From the IMG/VR virus record IMGVR_UViG_3300033145_001334, positions 1 to 37,878 of that record: a stretch of 37,878 bases of DNA; one strand, written 5' to 3'. Shown here piece by piece: positions 1-9,043 of this stretch (position 1 is its first letter; every line of letters starts with the position of its first letter). A program made the translations under genes and the position numbers. The DNA comes from a virus. The notes beneath the pieces are model-generated. The model made no database searches. It saw only the letters and a list, made by a program, of their open reading frames with translations, and had not been told where the DNA came from.

Positions 1-1776
1 GATGCTGCAAACATAGCTTCTTCAATTCACGGTGTATCTGCAAAAACCACTCCCGTTGATGCCGATGAAGTGGGGTTGATAGACAGTGCTGTTTCATGGG
101 TATTAAAGAAACTTACCTGGTCTAATATTAAGGCAACTTTAAAAGCTTATTTTGATGACGTATATGGAGCAGGTAATTCGTATTTTTCAGATTATAATGA
201 AACCGACCAGGGAGCAACAGGAAATGGTAAGTCTGCAAAAGCCTACATAGATACTATCGGCACTGATTCAGCCACTTTAGTTTTTCGGCACAATTCAGGT
301 TCAGCCACTACAACATACACTTTTTCAACCAACGAGACAATTCCTTCCAATATCAATGTAATAATTGAAAAGGGTGCAATCCTCTCCATTGATACTGGCG
401 TAACCCTTACCATCAACGGCCCTTTTGAAGCTGGACTTTATCAGGTGTTTAGTGGAGATGGGAGTGTAGCTTTTGGAAATGGAGCTGTTAAGGAGGTTTA
501 TCCTCAGTGGTGGGGGGCAAAAGGTGATGGAACAACCGATGATACGACTGCGATACAAGCTGCTATAGATGCTGCTGAAGTCAATGGAGGAGAAGTTGTT
601 TTTCCAGCTGGAACTTATTTAGTAAGTAACTTGGTAGTAGATAGTGATAATGTTGCTCTTGAAGGTGTAGGTATGCGGGTCACTTGGTTAAAAGCGAAAA
701 GTGGTACTACGGGTTCAATTCTTTCTTTTAGTGGAGTAGATTTAGCTAATCATATAAAATTTAATAGGATAAAAGACCTTACAATTTGGGGTAACAGCGA
801 GAATGTTAAAGGATTAAATTTAAATCATGTTTCACTTTTCAGATTTGATAAAGTAGAAATTACAGGATGTCTTGACGATGCTTTATACTGTGACGAAGTT
901 TTTGATAGCGTATTTATTCAATTAGTCGGTCGTAACAATGGAGCTTCGGGGAAAGGGGCTATTCACATATATGATGGGAATGAGGACAACTCAAACAATT
1001 TAAGATTTTATGCTCCTCACCTCGAATCAAATACTGGTTATGATATTTATATAGATTCAAGTGGAAATAATGGAAATAATAATAACATTCTTTTTCATAA
1101 TGCAAAAATAGAAGAATCTTCTGGTTCAGGAACAAAAGCTGTTTATGTAAGTGGGGGCGGGTCGAATGACGAAATAATTTTTCAATCATGCAGATTTATA
1201 AATTACAACGATGGTAATGCAATTCACTGGGACTCACCAGGTCATAGCCAAATATTAAATTGTAACTTCTGGAATTCTACACTGGGGGGAACGGGTATAG
1301 ATTTAGATAATGGCAGACATCAAATTTTTGGCAATCTTTTCTATAATTGGTCCAAAGAAATAGATTACAGCGGAGTTGGTAACGAGAAAGATGTATGGAT
1401 GTGGGGGAACAGGCGGCAATCCGCAGATGGTAGATTGAATATAGTCAAGAGTGATGGTAGTTCAGTTTGGAGGAAAGATATTGTTCATCGAGGGGTAGTA
1501 ACGTTTGCTGATGGTGATACTACTCCCTCTGTCAAGTTGGGTTCTCTATTTCTTACACAAAATACTGTGGCGACAACAATAACAGGATTTGATGATGGAA
1601 GTATGGGTGAAACTATAAAAATAATATTTGATGATAACAATACTACTATAGACTTTACTGGCACAAACCTAAAAGGCAATACTGGTGCTGATTGGACTCC
1701 GTCAGCAGGTGACCATATGACCTGTGTATTTGACGGAACTAATTGGTATTGTAATGTAAGTGATAATACAGTTTGA
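1..1776 (+). CDS. Tailspike / pectate-lyase-fold tail fibre protein, 5'-truncated by window edge
   Basis: The frame is open from base 1, so the GTG at 70 is probably internal and the gene begins outside the window. The visible N-terminal part (SAVSWVLKKLTWSNIKATL) resembles the short linker found in many phage tail proteins. A pectate-lyase-3 type beta-helix follows, marked by YPQWWGAKGDGTTDDTTAIQ and GGEVVFPAGTY, the usual entry to phage depolymerase or tailspike beta-helices. Asn/Gly-rich strands continue to about residue 450. The C-terminal 90 residues look like a compact tail-tip domain (GETIKIIFDDNNTTIDF, then a terminal Trp-Tyr-Cys strand). It probably binds or cleaves a surface polysaccharide; no catalytic residues can be assigned. 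It lies directly upstream of the lysis genes. Confidence 0.85.
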   Translation, partial: DAANIASSIHGVSAKTTPVDADEVGLIDSAVSWVLKKLTWSNIKATLKAYFDDVYGAGNSYFSDYNETDQGATGNGKSAKAYIDTIGTDSATLVFRHNSGSATTTYTFSTNETIPSNINVIIEKGAILSIDTGVTLTINGPFEAGLYQVFSGDGSVAFGNGAVKEVYPQWWGAKGDGTTDDTTAIQAAIDAAEVNGGEVVFPAGTYLVSNLVVDSDNVALEGVGMRVTWLKAKSGTTGSILSFSGVDLANHIKFNRIKDLTIWGNSENVKGLNLNHVSLFRFDKVEITGCLDDALYCDEVFDSVFIQLVGRNNGASGKGAIHIYDGNEDNSNNLRFYAPHLESNTGYDIYIDSSGNNGNNNNILFHNAKIEESSGSGTKAVYVSGGGSNDEIIFQSCRFINYNDGNAIHWDSPGHSQILNCNFWNSTLGGTGIDLDNGRHQIFGNLFYNWSKEIDYSGVGNEKDVWMWGNRRQSADGRLNIVKSDGSSVWRKDIVHRGVVTFADGDTTPSVKLGSLFLTQNTVATTITGFDDGSMGETIKIIFDDNNTTIDFTGTNLKGNTGADWTPSAGDHMTCVFDGTNWYCNVSDNTV

Positions 1777-1840
1777 AAGACATTCAATGAGACAATGAAT
1801 TAGATTATGAGAAGCTTGCAGATAATTATCTTGGCAATTT

Positions 1841-1969
1841 ATGGACTCTCAATTAACTAAAATACTATCAGCCTGTTCAATGAGCACAAGGATGACTGCT
1901 CTAACTTTCTTTCCTGAGCGTTTTCATCTGCCTTTTGCTGATAATGTTCATGGGAAGATATTTAAGTGA
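1841..1969 (+). pseudogene. 42-codon fragment resembling the N-terminus of a phage large terminase subunit
   Basis: An ATG opens a 42-codon frame ending in TGA. Its residues 14-42 (MSTRMTALTFFPERFHLPF, then HGKIFK) resemble, from memory, the N-terminus of a family of phage TerL proteins, whose next segment would be the ATPase domain. Here the frame stops before any Walker motif. The ATG overlaps the stop of another open stretch (1797-1856, ending LGNLWTLN) that has no start codon, like the coupling of a small to a large terminase gene. The intact TerL is 1.2 kb downstream and does not share this N-terminus. No convincing ribosome binding site is seen. It could be chance coding; the family assignment is recollection, not a search. 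Confidence 0.3.
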
Positions 1970-1999
1970 TAGTGTGAGTAAAAAGGAAGAAACGATGAT

Positions 2000-2368
2000 A
2001 TGAGTTATTGGGACAGGATAAAATATTTTACTCCCGAAGAGATGGGTGCTGAGGACATGGATTTTGTGTTGATGAATAAGCTAAATATATTCGCAGCACT
2101 AATAAGATACCCAGTTATTATTCACTGTGGTTATGAAACCTCTGGCCATGCCCCAGATTCATACCATTATCGAAAAATGGCAGCGGATTTTCATGTTAAG
2201 GATCACCCCAATTATGATAAACAATTTCGTATTCTTATGGATTTGAGGTTTAACGGTATTGGCTGGTATCCCGAATGGAACAACCCTGGCTGGCATGTAG
2301 ATGTTAGGCCCGAAAATCTTTTTTCAATATGGAAAAAAGTTGGTGGGAAATATATCTATTTTAGATAG
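2000..2368 (+). CDS. Peptidase M15-type endolysin (L,D- or D,D-peptidase)
   Basis: A 122-residue single-domain protein with the zinc-site pattern of the M15_3 / D-Ala-D-Ala carboxypeptidase-like fold: H56 and D63 in SYHYRKMAADFH, and H99-x-D101 in NPGWHVDVR, with GIGWYPEWN before it. Members cut the stem peptide of peptidoglycan. The compact size without a cell-wall-binding domain is normal for a phage endolysin. The start has AAGGAAG upstream. The next gene encodes a membrane protein with a coiled coil, so the two form a lysis pair placed between tailspike and terminase. No signal peptide is visible, so release should depend on a holin. Confidence 0.85.
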   Translation: MSYWDRIKYFTPEEMGAEDMDFVLMNKLNIFAALIRYPVIIHCGYETSGHAPDSYHYRKMAADFHVKDHPNYDKQFRILMDLRFNGIGWYPEWNNPGWHVDVRPENLFSIWKKVGGKYIYFR

Positions 2369-2378
2369 GAGTAATATA

Positions 2379-2645
2379 ATGGCAGAACCTCATAACTCGT
2401 TTATTACGTTAAGGCAGTTGGCGGTGTTAATCAGTCTTCTTTTTCTCTTTGGTGCTGGCGGTGGGGTATTGGCAACGAAGGCTGACAAAGCAGAAGTTGT
2501 TAGATTAGAGGAACGCATGAACAAAAAAATTCAAATGATTCAGAAAGATTTAAAAGAAGACATACAAGACATTAAGAGGGTCCAGGACAAGATGGACGCA
2601 AAACAAGATGAAATATATAAATTAATTCTTGCGCTTAAAAAGTGA
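2379..2645 (+). CDS. Small membrane protein with coiled coil, holin or spanin-like
   Basis: The ATG at 2379 is chosen because TAGGAG lies just upstream, giving 88 residues. Residues 11-33 (RQLAVLISLLFLFGAGGGVL) form one hydrophobic segment. The rest is a highly charged heptad-like helix (about residues 38-85) rich in Lys, Glu, Asp and Met, ending in LILALKK. One N-terminal transmembrane helix plus a coiled coil, next to an endolysin, suggests a holin or other lysis accessory protein. Topology and holin function are inferred; an inner-membrane spanin is an alternative. It starts 10 bp after the endolysin stop. Confidence 0.6.
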   Translation: MAEPHNSFITLRQLAVLISLLFLFGAGGGVLATKADKAEVVRLEERMNKKIQMIQKDLKEDIQDIKRVQDKMDAKQDEIYKLILALKK

Positions 2646-2646
2646 A

Positions 2647-3153
2647 ATGAATAATTTAGCATTATCAAACGATAACATTTTAGAAGAAAATGAAAAATTT
2701 GTTGATTCTTCTCTAAAATTGTTTAGGAAGAAAAATTCTATTGTAAAGAAACCATTATCTTTTTTGTCCGCTTCTATGGGGTTAACGGTAGAAGAACTGT
2801 ATAACAAATTTATTCCGTTAATTTCAGAAGAAAAAGACATAAGAGAGCTTGCTTTATATGCTGATATGGGAATTGAGATTTTACAATTTACAGATAAAAA
2901 TGTTTGGAGATCAGATTTACCCGAACAGTACTTTTTTGTTCTTGATAGAGTTGTTGGTGCAGTAAAAGAAGTGGGCAAACAAAAAGAGGGTTGGTTAAAA
3001 CGTAAGGCATTAAAAATGCACATGCGACTTACAGATGTTCAGGCGGAGAAAAGAAGATTTATTGAACAGGTTGTTATAGAAGATAAACTCAAAGAAATTG
3101 AAAATTGTATTAAAAAACAGAAAGAGTTGGAAAATGAAATAATAGATATTTAA
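2647..3153 (+). CDS. Hypothetical protein upstream of TerL, candidate small terminase subunit
   Basis: A 168-residue, largely helical and charged protein. The start at 2647 is chosen because it follows the previous stop by one base; a slightly longer frame would overlap the membrane protein gene. No domain is recognised. Its C-terminal 50 residues (AEKRRFIEQVVIEDKLKEIE onward) look like a coiled coil. Position directly before TerL (2 bp gap) and size match a small terminase subunit, which would bind phage DNA at the packaging start. No helix-turn-helix is evident. The function is therefore a positional inference. Confidence 0.5.
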   Translation: MNNLALSNDNILEENEKFVDSSLKLFRKKNSIVKKPLSFLSASMGLTVEELYNKFIPLISEEKDIRELALYADMGIEILQFTDKNVWRSDLPEQYFFVLDRVVGAVKEVGKQKEGWLKRKALKMHMRLTDVQAEKRRFIEQVVIEDKLKEIENCIKKQKELENEIIDI

Positions 3154-3155
3154 AA

Positions 3156-4709
3156 ATGGGTGATTATTACAAAGAAAAAGAAAATATTACCAGGAATAAA
3201 TATAAATCTAATTTATATTTGTTGGCGAAAGATTTGCTTGGTTATAAAGATTTAACCGCTGGTTTTCATTATAAATATATTTGTAAGAAAATAGACGAAC
3301 CAAGGCAAAAACCGATTAGAATGTGGTTAATACCACGTGGTTTTTTTAAAACTACTATATTAACGATTTCTCGCAGTATTCAATTACAATTAAATAATCC
3401 TGGGATTAGAATATTGATTGTATCTGGTGTTTTGGCGAACGCAAAATCAATGGTAACGGCAATCGGTAACCATTATTTAACAAATAAAAGATTTAGAATA
3501 TGGTTTCCGCAATTCTGTCCACAAAATGTAAAGTCTCCAGAAACAAAATGGACTACAGAAGAAATACATATTCCAAATAGATTTAATTATGGTGGTGTTC
3601 CGGTGATGGAAGGAACGTTTGAAGCGTTTGGCCCAGAGGTAACGATAACTTCTCGACATTATGATCAGTTAATTTTAGACGACCTGGTTACCAGGGAAAA
3701 TAGCACAACAAAAGAACAAATGGACAAAATAAAAGATTTTTATAAAGCTATTTTCCCATTAAAAAATAACCCAGCAACACCCCTGGACGTGGTTGGGACA
3801 CGCTGGGGCGACTATGATTTGTATGGAGACTTAGAAAACGATGAAGATGTTGAAGTTATAAAAATTCCTGCTATACAAAATGGAAAATCTGTATTTCCGG
3901 AAAGGTATTCTCTTGAATATTTGGAATCGCTAAAAAAGAGTAAAAAAGTTGGCACATTTTTGTTTAATTCGCTTTATATGCTTGATCCAATTTCTGATGA
4001 AAATGCTATATTTAAAAATGCTTGGTTTAGATACTTTAAATTGAGTTTTGATAATAAGTCGATGATAAGAGAAGACGACAAAAAGGAAATTCCCGTTGGA
4101 AATACTTTTATGACGGTGGATGGGGCTGTAACTGAGGGGAAAAATGATTATTCCGCAATAGTTGTAACCACTACTGATTCAGAGAACAATATATATGTTA
4201 TTGAAACCTGGAGAAAACAGGTTGATCCTATGACTCTAACAGCTAAGATTGTCGAATTATATTTTAAATGGAATTGTATAAAATGCGGAATGCAAAAAAC
4301 TGTTCTTGAAAAAATGTTGATGTTTTATTTAAAAGAAAAAATGAAAAAAGATCGTTTTTATATGAATTTAGTTCCGCTTAAAATGGATACAAGAACAAGC
4401 AAAGAATATAAAATTAAAAGTTTGCAGCCATTTTATGAAAGTCAATGTATATACCATCGTCGTGGTTTAAGTGATTTAGAAGATGAGTTGCTTCGTTTTC
4501 CTAAAGCAAAATCAGACGATCTTGTGGATGCTCTTCAAATGCAGCAAGACCTTGTGATGCCGTCATCTGGGAAAAAAGTTGTCAGGCAAGAAGAACCAGG
4601 TTCTTTGATTTCATGGAAGAAAAAACTGAAAGTGTTGTTTGAGCCAAAACCGTTTCATGTTGGGCAAGACGATGATAGTGTGGTTATTAATGAAGCTTTT
4701 TATGGATAA
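3156..4709 (+). CDS. terL: Terminase large subunit (ATPase-nuclease)
   Basis: This 517-residue protein has both halves of a DNA-packaging motor. The ATPase half has the terminase-type Walker A IPRGFFKTT (residues about 59-67), an adenine-site region, and Walker B QLILDDL. The RNase H-like nuclease half starts near residue 310, with MTVDGAVTEGKNDYSAIVV supplying the first acidic residue and FPKAKSDDLVDALQM the last acidic pair. It should translocate DNA into the prohead and cut concatemers. The length is normal. The start follows the preceding gene by 2 bp and has little Shine-Dalgarno sequence, which suggests translational coupling. The portal gene follows 5 bp after its stop. Confidence 0.93.
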   Translation: MGDYYKEKENITRNKYKSNLYLLAKDLLGYKDLTAGFHYKYICKKIDEPRQKPIRMWLIPRGFFKTTILTISRSIQLQLNNPGIRILIVSGVLANAKSMVTAIGNHYLTNKRFRIWFPQFCPQNVKSPETKWTTEEIHIPNRFNYGGVPVMEGTFEAFGPEVTITSRHYDQLILDDLVTRENSTTKEQMDKIKDFYKAIFPLKNNPATPLDVVGTRWGDYDLYGDLENDEDVEVIKIPAIQNGKSVFPERYSLEYLESLKKSKKVGTFLFNSLYMLDPISDENAIFKNAWFRYFKLSFDNKSMIREDDKKEIPVGNTFMTVDGAVTEGKNDYSAIVVTTTDSENNIYVIETWRKQVDPMTLTAKIVELYFKWNCIKCGMQKTVLEKMLMFYLKEKMKKDRFYMNLVPLKMDTRTSKEYKIKSLQPFYESQCIYHRRGLSDLEDELLRFPKAKSDDLVDALQMQQDLVMPSSGKKVVRQEEPGSLISWKKKLKVLFEPKPFHVGQDDDSVVINEAFYG

Positions 4710-4714
4710 ATGAG

Positions 4715-6460
4715 ATGCCAACACCAACCAAAGAAAAACGGCTAAATATCTGGATAGACAGAGTTGAAAGAGCTGCGAAAAAACGTAAAGCTTATTTTAA
4801 AACAATTAAAAAATACAAAAAGTTTTACGATGGCGAGCAATGGGGCGACAAGAAGGTTACATTAAAAGACAAAACAACTGTCAACTTGATTTTCGCTCAT
4901 ATTAAATCTCAAATTCCATTTTTGTATTTCCAAAACCCGAAATGGTATGTGCGTCCAAAGGGCATACATAAAGCTCAGTTTGCTGAAAATGCCAGATTAG
5001 CGGAAATGATGTTAAATTATTATGTGGAAGAAAATTTAAGAATTTCTTTAAAAAAACAAATAAGGCTTGCAATTTTAGATGCTTTTTTTGCTTTTGGCGT
5101 TATTAAGACTGGATATATTGCCGATTTTGAAACGAATAAAAACTTTGGGCAACCAAAAGTTTTGGGGGAAGATGAGGCGGGCAAACCTATTTACGATGTT
5201 TCTGAAAGTGGAGAAATGATTATTGATGAAGAAGAAGAAATAGTTACAAATGAAGCATTTTATGCCCGTAGAGTTTCTCCGGCCCAAATGCTTTTCGACC
5301 CAGAATGTGAAAATTATTTTGAAGATGGAAGATGGATTGGACAAGAAATAATAAAATCTTATCATGATGTTAAAAACAGTAAATTATATAAAAATACAAG
5401 CACTCTTGAGCCGAGTTATTTTGCAAAGACTGGATATCCTTTAGATAAAACTGATGGGGCTTATTGGGAGGATGGGGTTCCAGAAGTTAAAGAAGATGTT
5501 AGCAGGATTAAACTTTATGAAGTTTATGATCTTGAACATGATAAATTAATCGTTTTTGCAGAAGGACACGACAAGTTTCTTCGATATGAAGATATACCAG
5601 ATGGAATAGACGGAAGTCCATTTTCCTTTTTAAGGTTCAATGAGTCTCCAGATGAAATGTATCCGTTATCTGACATAAAATCCTTGAAACCTATTCAAGA
5701 GGAATATAATGTTGGACGAGCAATGATTTTAACTCATGCTAAAAGATTTGCGAGAAAATATGGATATATCCTTGAAAAATTTGCGGGAGACGACCCAGGA
5801 AAAGAGATTGAAAAATTAAAAGACCCTGAAGATGGTGCATTGTTTCAAGTTAACGAGTTGCCATTAAAGGGGGTAATTGAACCATTAAACGATGCTCCCC
5901 TTGACTCCGCTGTATATGCTAATTTTGAACAAACCAAACAAGATTTTCGTGAAGTGGGAGGGGCAACAGAACATGAAAGAGGACTTGTTGAAAGAAGAAA
6001 AACAGCTTATGAAGCGTCTAAAATCGCTGGAGCTGCAAGCATTAGAAAACAAGATCGAGGTAGTCTTGTTGAAGATTTTTGTTCAGAAATTGGAACAAAA
6101 TTATTGCAATCTATGCAAGCAAACTTAACGTTAGGAATGGTCGTTGAAATAGTAGGAGAAGAGGGTGTTAAACAATGGCAAACTGTTTCAAGGGAAGATA
6201 TTGTTGGAGAATATAATGTAGGCGTTACTGTTGGGACTTCTGCCCCAAGAACACCTGAGTTTGAAAAACGAGATTTATTGGAACTTATACAGGTTTTAGC
6301 ACAACTCCCCAGAGAAGTAATTTTACCGAAAATTAATGTTGGAGGACTTATTCAAGAGATGTTAAAGCTCTATCCTTTGGTGGATGCACGGGCCATTATA
6401 AATACCCCAGAAGAAGAACAAGCAATGGAACAAAAAATAAGAATGGAACAAGGAGAGTGA
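4715..6460 (+). CDS. Portal (head-tail connector) protein
   Basis: A 581-residue protein immediately after TerL. The N-terminal region (KKYKKFYDGEQWGDKKVTLK, then VNLIFAHIKSQIPFLYFQNP) is typical of podovirus-type portals: a YxGxQW-like opening followed by a short stretch predicting the wing. A middle part with the RRVSPAQMLFDPECENY segment and a helical C-terminal half (ERGLVERRKTAYEAS onward) also fit. It would form the dodecameric ring through which DNA enters and leaves the head and on which the terminase docks. Family assignment rests on order, size and these segments. Confidence 0.87.
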   Translation: MPTPTKEKRLNIWIDRVERAAKKRKAYFKTIKKYKKFYDGEQWGDKKVTLKDKTTVNLIFAHIKSQIPFLYFQNPKWYVRPKGIHKAQFAENARLAEMMLNYYVEENLRISLKKQIRLAILDAFFAFGVIKTGYIADFETNKNFGQPKVLGEDEAGKPIYDVSESGEMIIDEEEEIVTNEAFYARRVSPAQMLFDPECENYFEDGRWIGQEIIKSYHDVKNSKLYKNTSTLEPSYFAKTGYPLDKTDGAYWEDGVPEVKEDVSRIKLYEVYDLEHDKLIVFAEGHDKFLRYEDIPDGIDGSPFSFLRFNESPDEMYPLSDIKSLKPIQEEYNVGRAMILTHAKRFARKYGYILEKFAGDDPGKEIEKLKDPEDGALFQVNELPLKGVIEPLNDAPLDSAVYANFEQTKQDFREVGGATEHERGLVERRKTAYEASKIAGAASIRKQDRGSLVEDFCSEIGTKLLQSMQANLTLGMVVEIVGEEGVKQWQTVSREDIVGEYNVGVTVGTSAPRTPEFEKRDLLELIQVLAQLPREVILPKINVGGLIQEMLKLYPLVDARAIINTPEEEQAMEQKIRMEQGE

Positions 6461-6461
6461 A

Positions 6462-6734
6462 ATGAGTCCCCTTTATGATTATGAATGCTTGGATTGCAAA
6501 CATGTATTTGATGCTTACAATAAGATAGATGAGAGGATGGAAGCGGAGTGTCCTGAATGTGGCGGAAGATGTAAGCAATTAATCACTGCGTTTAATTTTA
6601 AAGTTTTTAAGCCTTATATTGAAGAAAATATAAGAGATAAACCGACCTTGATTACGTCGTCACAACAACTTAAGGATGAGATGCTTAAAAGAGAAGACGA
6701 GACTAAAGGAGTTGAAAGATTGGTTGCAGATTAA
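6462..6734 (+). CDS. FmdB-type zinc-ribbon protein
   Basis: The first 40 residues follow the FmdB zinc-ribbon pattern: YDYECLDCKHVFD then AECPECGGRCKQL, giving C9, C12, C30 and C33 as the likely zinc ligands. The remaining 50 residues are charged and end without a recognised domain. It starts one base after the portal stop, so it is translated with it. FmdB-like ribbons are frequent small genes in phage head modules; whether this one is regulatory or structural is unknown. Confidence 0.8.
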   Translation: MSPLYDYECLDCKHVFDAYNKIDERMEAECPECGGRCKQLITAFNFKVFKPYIEENIRDKPTLITSSQQLKDEMLKREDETKGVERLVAD

Positions 6735-6763
6735 ATTTAAATTTAAACAAGAGGAGATAAACA

Positions 6764-6904
6764 ATGCCAAGACGTGATGGAACTGGCCCACCGAAAAATT
6801 CGAGAGGGCCAAGAGATGGTAGGGGCAGGGGACAAGGAAATTTTAGTCGAAAAAGTTCTGGTGCTGGAAAAAAGACTGGTGGGAAAAAGGGACCATGCAA
6901 ATAG
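6764..6904 (+). CDS. Tiny Gly/Arg/Lys-rich basic protein
   Basis: A 46-codon gene with a strong GAGGAG site upstream. It begins MPRRDGTGPPKNSRGPRDGR and continues as Gly, Arg, Ser and Lys to PCK. It is strongly basic, predicted disordered, and could bind nucleic acid. Similar short proteins opening with MPRRDGTGPP recur beside head genes in many phages, so it is taken as real despite its size. Function unknown. Confidence 0.7.
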   Translation: MPRRDGTGPPKNSRGPRDGRGRGQGNFSRKSSGAGKKTGGKKGPCK

Positions 6905-6913
6905 GAGATAAAA

Positions 6914-7081
6914 ATGCCTTTAACGAAAACTGGGAAAAAGGTATTGGCGGCAATGCGTAAAAGATATGGAAAAAAGAAAGGAGAAGAAATTTTTTATGCC
7001 TCTATTAACAAGGGGCTTCCTGGTTCTGGAGAGTGGCATGGGAAAAAGACAAAAAAAATAAAAAAATTGTGGGATAAATGA
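6914..7081 (+). CDS. Small conserved basic head-module protein
   Basis: A 55-codon gene with AGGAGATAAAA before its ATG. The sequence starts MPLTKTGKKVLAAMRKRYG, then has EEIFYASINKG, and ends in a Lys-rich tail. Short proteins with an opening M-P-L-T-K and the FYAS-x-NKG core are familiar between portal and scaffold genes in diverse podoviruses. No function can be given. It lies 9 bp after the previous small gene and 12 bp before the scaffold gene. Confidence 0.75.
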   Translation: MPLTKTGKKVLAAMRKRYGKKKGEEIFYASINKGLPGSGEWHGKKTKKIKKLWDK

Positions 7082-7093
7082 GGAGGTATAATT

Positions 7094-7927
7094 ATGGAAA
7101 ACACTGAAAATGTAGAAACTGATCTTGGTTTAAGTGAAGATTTTTCCAAGTTTACAGTTCTACGGGATGACTCAGAACTCGGTGATGTTGTTGATGATAA
7201 AGATGTTGTTAATGACGACACCGAACAATCTGAAGAAAACGAAGATGAAGATAATGATACTTTTTTTGATTTATCGACATTTTCGGAAGAAGAACAAAAA
7301 GTTCTTGGCCCAGCATATAAAAAAATGCAGGTTGCGTTTACTAAAAAAATGCAGAGTATAGCCGATTTAGAAAAAAAGGCTCAGTTGGCAGACATTCTTT
7401 TGGAAAGAAGAGATGCTGGAGTATCAGAAGAAAATCCCTCTGGTGAGGAACAAAAAAAATCACAGAAGAAACTTCTTGATTACAGCGAGTTTGGCTTCCA
7501 GGAGAATGATTATTATGCTCCGTCTTTTAAAAAACTTGCCGATGCAATTAATTCTATTTCGGAGTCTATTGAAAGTGGATTGAGTTCGATAAAGAAGGAA
7601 ACCACTGTCAATAGAATAAAAACTTTTTTTGAGAATAACCCGAGTGCTATTAAGTATATGAAAAAGATGGACGAGATAGGAAGAGAAACTCCAGGTTTGT
7701 ATAATAATTTACCAAGATTGTTAAAACTTGCCAAACTTGAAAGTGGTGAAACTATTGGGCCAGTTAAAAAATCTAAAAGAGATGTAACTGTTCCGAGAAC
7801 AAAATCACCAGGAATAAAAAGAATGGTTGAGAATAAAAATCTTGGTGGTGGTGGAAAATCAGAACCTAAGATTGAAACCATTAAAGATGCCTGGAAATTG
7901 GCTGAAGAACAATTAACTGAAGAATAA
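7094..7927 (+). CDS. Scaffolding protein (putative)
   Basis: A 277-residue acidic protein just upstream of the capsid gene, the standard position of a scaffold. The N-terminal 80 residues are very acidic (an Asp/Glu-rich stretch around residues 28-65). A helical centre (about residues 85-105 and 145-190) follows, and the C-terminus is basic and then mixed (VKKSKRDVTVPRTKSPGIKR), similar to the coat-binding basic tail of known scaffolds. It would guide prohead assembly and leave before packaging. GAGGTATAATT precedes the ATG. No sequence motif proves it. Confidence 0.72.
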   Translation: MENTENVETDLGLSEDFSKFTVLRDDSELGDVVDDKDVVNDDTEQSEENEDEDNDTFFDLSTFSEEEQKVLGPAYKKMQVAFTKKMQSIADLEKKAQLADILLERRDAGVSEENPSGEEQKKSQKKLLDYSEFGFQENDYYAPSFKKLADAINSISESIESGLSSIKKETTVNRIKTFFENNPSAIKYMKKMDEIGRETPGLYNNLPRLLKLAKLESGETIGPVKKSKRDVTVPRTKSPGIKRMVENKNLGGGGKSEPKIETIKDAWKLAEEQLTEE

Positions 7928-7942
7928 AATAGGAGAATTGAT

Positions 7943-9034
7943 ATGGCTGTTATTAGTATTACTTATGAATTTGACTCGATTCTCTCCACTACATTAATGA
8001 ATTATCGTAAGAAACTTTACGATAATGTGTTCAACGCAATTCCATTTTATTATTGGATACATGCCAATAATAGAAAGAGAATAGAGGATGGTGGGGAGAG
8101 AATTGTAATCCCGTTGGAATACGGAAGAAACTCAACAATTAAACCAATGGAGGGTTATGATGTAGTTGACACGACTCCCCAAGATCCATTAACCGCTTGT
8201 TATTGGGAATGGAAAGAAATCGCTGGTTCTATTTCTTTTAACAATAGAGAACTTGTTCAAAATTCTGGCAAAAGTAAAGTCATCGATCTTCTCGCTGCAA
8301 AGATAAGAAATACGGAGATGTCAATGGCTGAAGAAATGGAAGTCATGTTGCTTGGGCCATTATATCCCAAAAGTGGTGGAAAAGCATTTGAAACCTTAAA
8401 CAGGATAATTCAGAAAGACCCAACTTCATCTACCGCTACCATTAAAACAGTGGGAGGAATTGATCAGTCAACTTCTGATCATTCTTGGTGGAGAAATCAA
8501 AAATTACAGTCGTCAACACCGTCCACTACTACCTGGGCTCAATTCTTTTCTGAAATGGCTAAACTTTACAATATGTGTTCTAAGGGCGGTGCTGGTGGAA
8601 AACGGGCACATCCTGATTTGATTTTATGTGATGCTCGTTATTATGAAACTTATGAGGATGGTTGTAGGGATAAAACCAGACTTTATAATGAAAAAGTTGC
8701 TGACCTTGGTTATGGTGGAATAAAATTTAAGGGTTGCACCATGATGTGGGATGAATATGTAATCGATGTTGAAGCTGGAACTGAAATGACTATTGAGACA
8801 TTGGATAGTTATTGGACAGACCAGTCAACAGATTATAGTTCTGCATATTTTATCAACTCTGATTTTGTTGAGCTTGTTATGGCAAAAGGTCAGGACATTG
8901 TTACTGGTCCGTTTATCCAACCCGAAAATCAAAAGGCAAAAACAGCATTAATTTATGGAATGGGTAACCTTGTATGTTCTAACAGAAGAAAACAAGGTGT
9001 TCATTATAAGGTTGATCAGCAAATTGCGTCATAA
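7943..9034 (+). CDS. Major capsid protein
   Basis: A 363-residue protein following the scaffold, of normal length for an HK97-fold coat protein. Features include NAIPFYYWIHANNRKRIEDG, an extended-loop-like segment ERIVIPLEYGRNSTIKPMEG, and SMAEEMEVMLLGPLYPKSGG before the A-domain-like C-terminal part with HPDLILCDARYYETYEDG. It has a strong TAGGAG site, 15 bp after the scaffold stop, and a stable hairpin just after its own stop, as expected for a highly expressed structural gene. Assigned by order, size and overall pattern. Confidence 0.85.
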   Translation: MAVISITYEFDSILSTTLMNYRKKLYDNVFNAIPFYYWIHANNRKRIEDGGERIVIPLEYGRNSTIKPMEGYDVVDTTPQDPLTACYWEWKEIAGSISFNNRELVQNSGKSKVIDLLAAKIRNTEMSMAEEMEVMLLGPLYPKSGGKAFETLNRIIQKDPTSSTATIKTVGGIDQSTSDHSWWRNQKLQSSTPSTTTWAQFFSEMAKLYNMCSKGGAGGKRAHPDLILCDARYYETYEDGCRDKTRLYNEKVADLGYGGIKFKGCTMMWDEYVIDVEAGTEMTIETLDSYWTDQSTDYSSAYFINSDFVELVMAKGQDIVTGPFIQPENQKAKTALIYGMGNLVCSNRRKQGVHYKVDQQIAS

Positions 9035-9043
9035 CTTAAACTT

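Noticed and set aside
1777-1999. A tRNA gene in the gap after the tailspike
   Set aside because: No cloverleaf, anticodon arm or TTCGA-type loop could be found by eye.
2622-3023. 133-codon minus-strand frame opposite the gene before TerL
   Set aside because: It is antisense to a coupled gene, has Ser/Phe-rich shadow composition and no ribosome site.
5892-6128. 78-codon plus-strand frame inside the portal gene
   Set aside because: It is another reading frame of the portal gene, without a ribosome site and fully overlapped.
7513-7881. 122-codon minus-strand frame within the scaffold gene
   Set aside because: It is complementary to the scaffold coding strand, Leu/Pro/Ser-rich, with no start signal.
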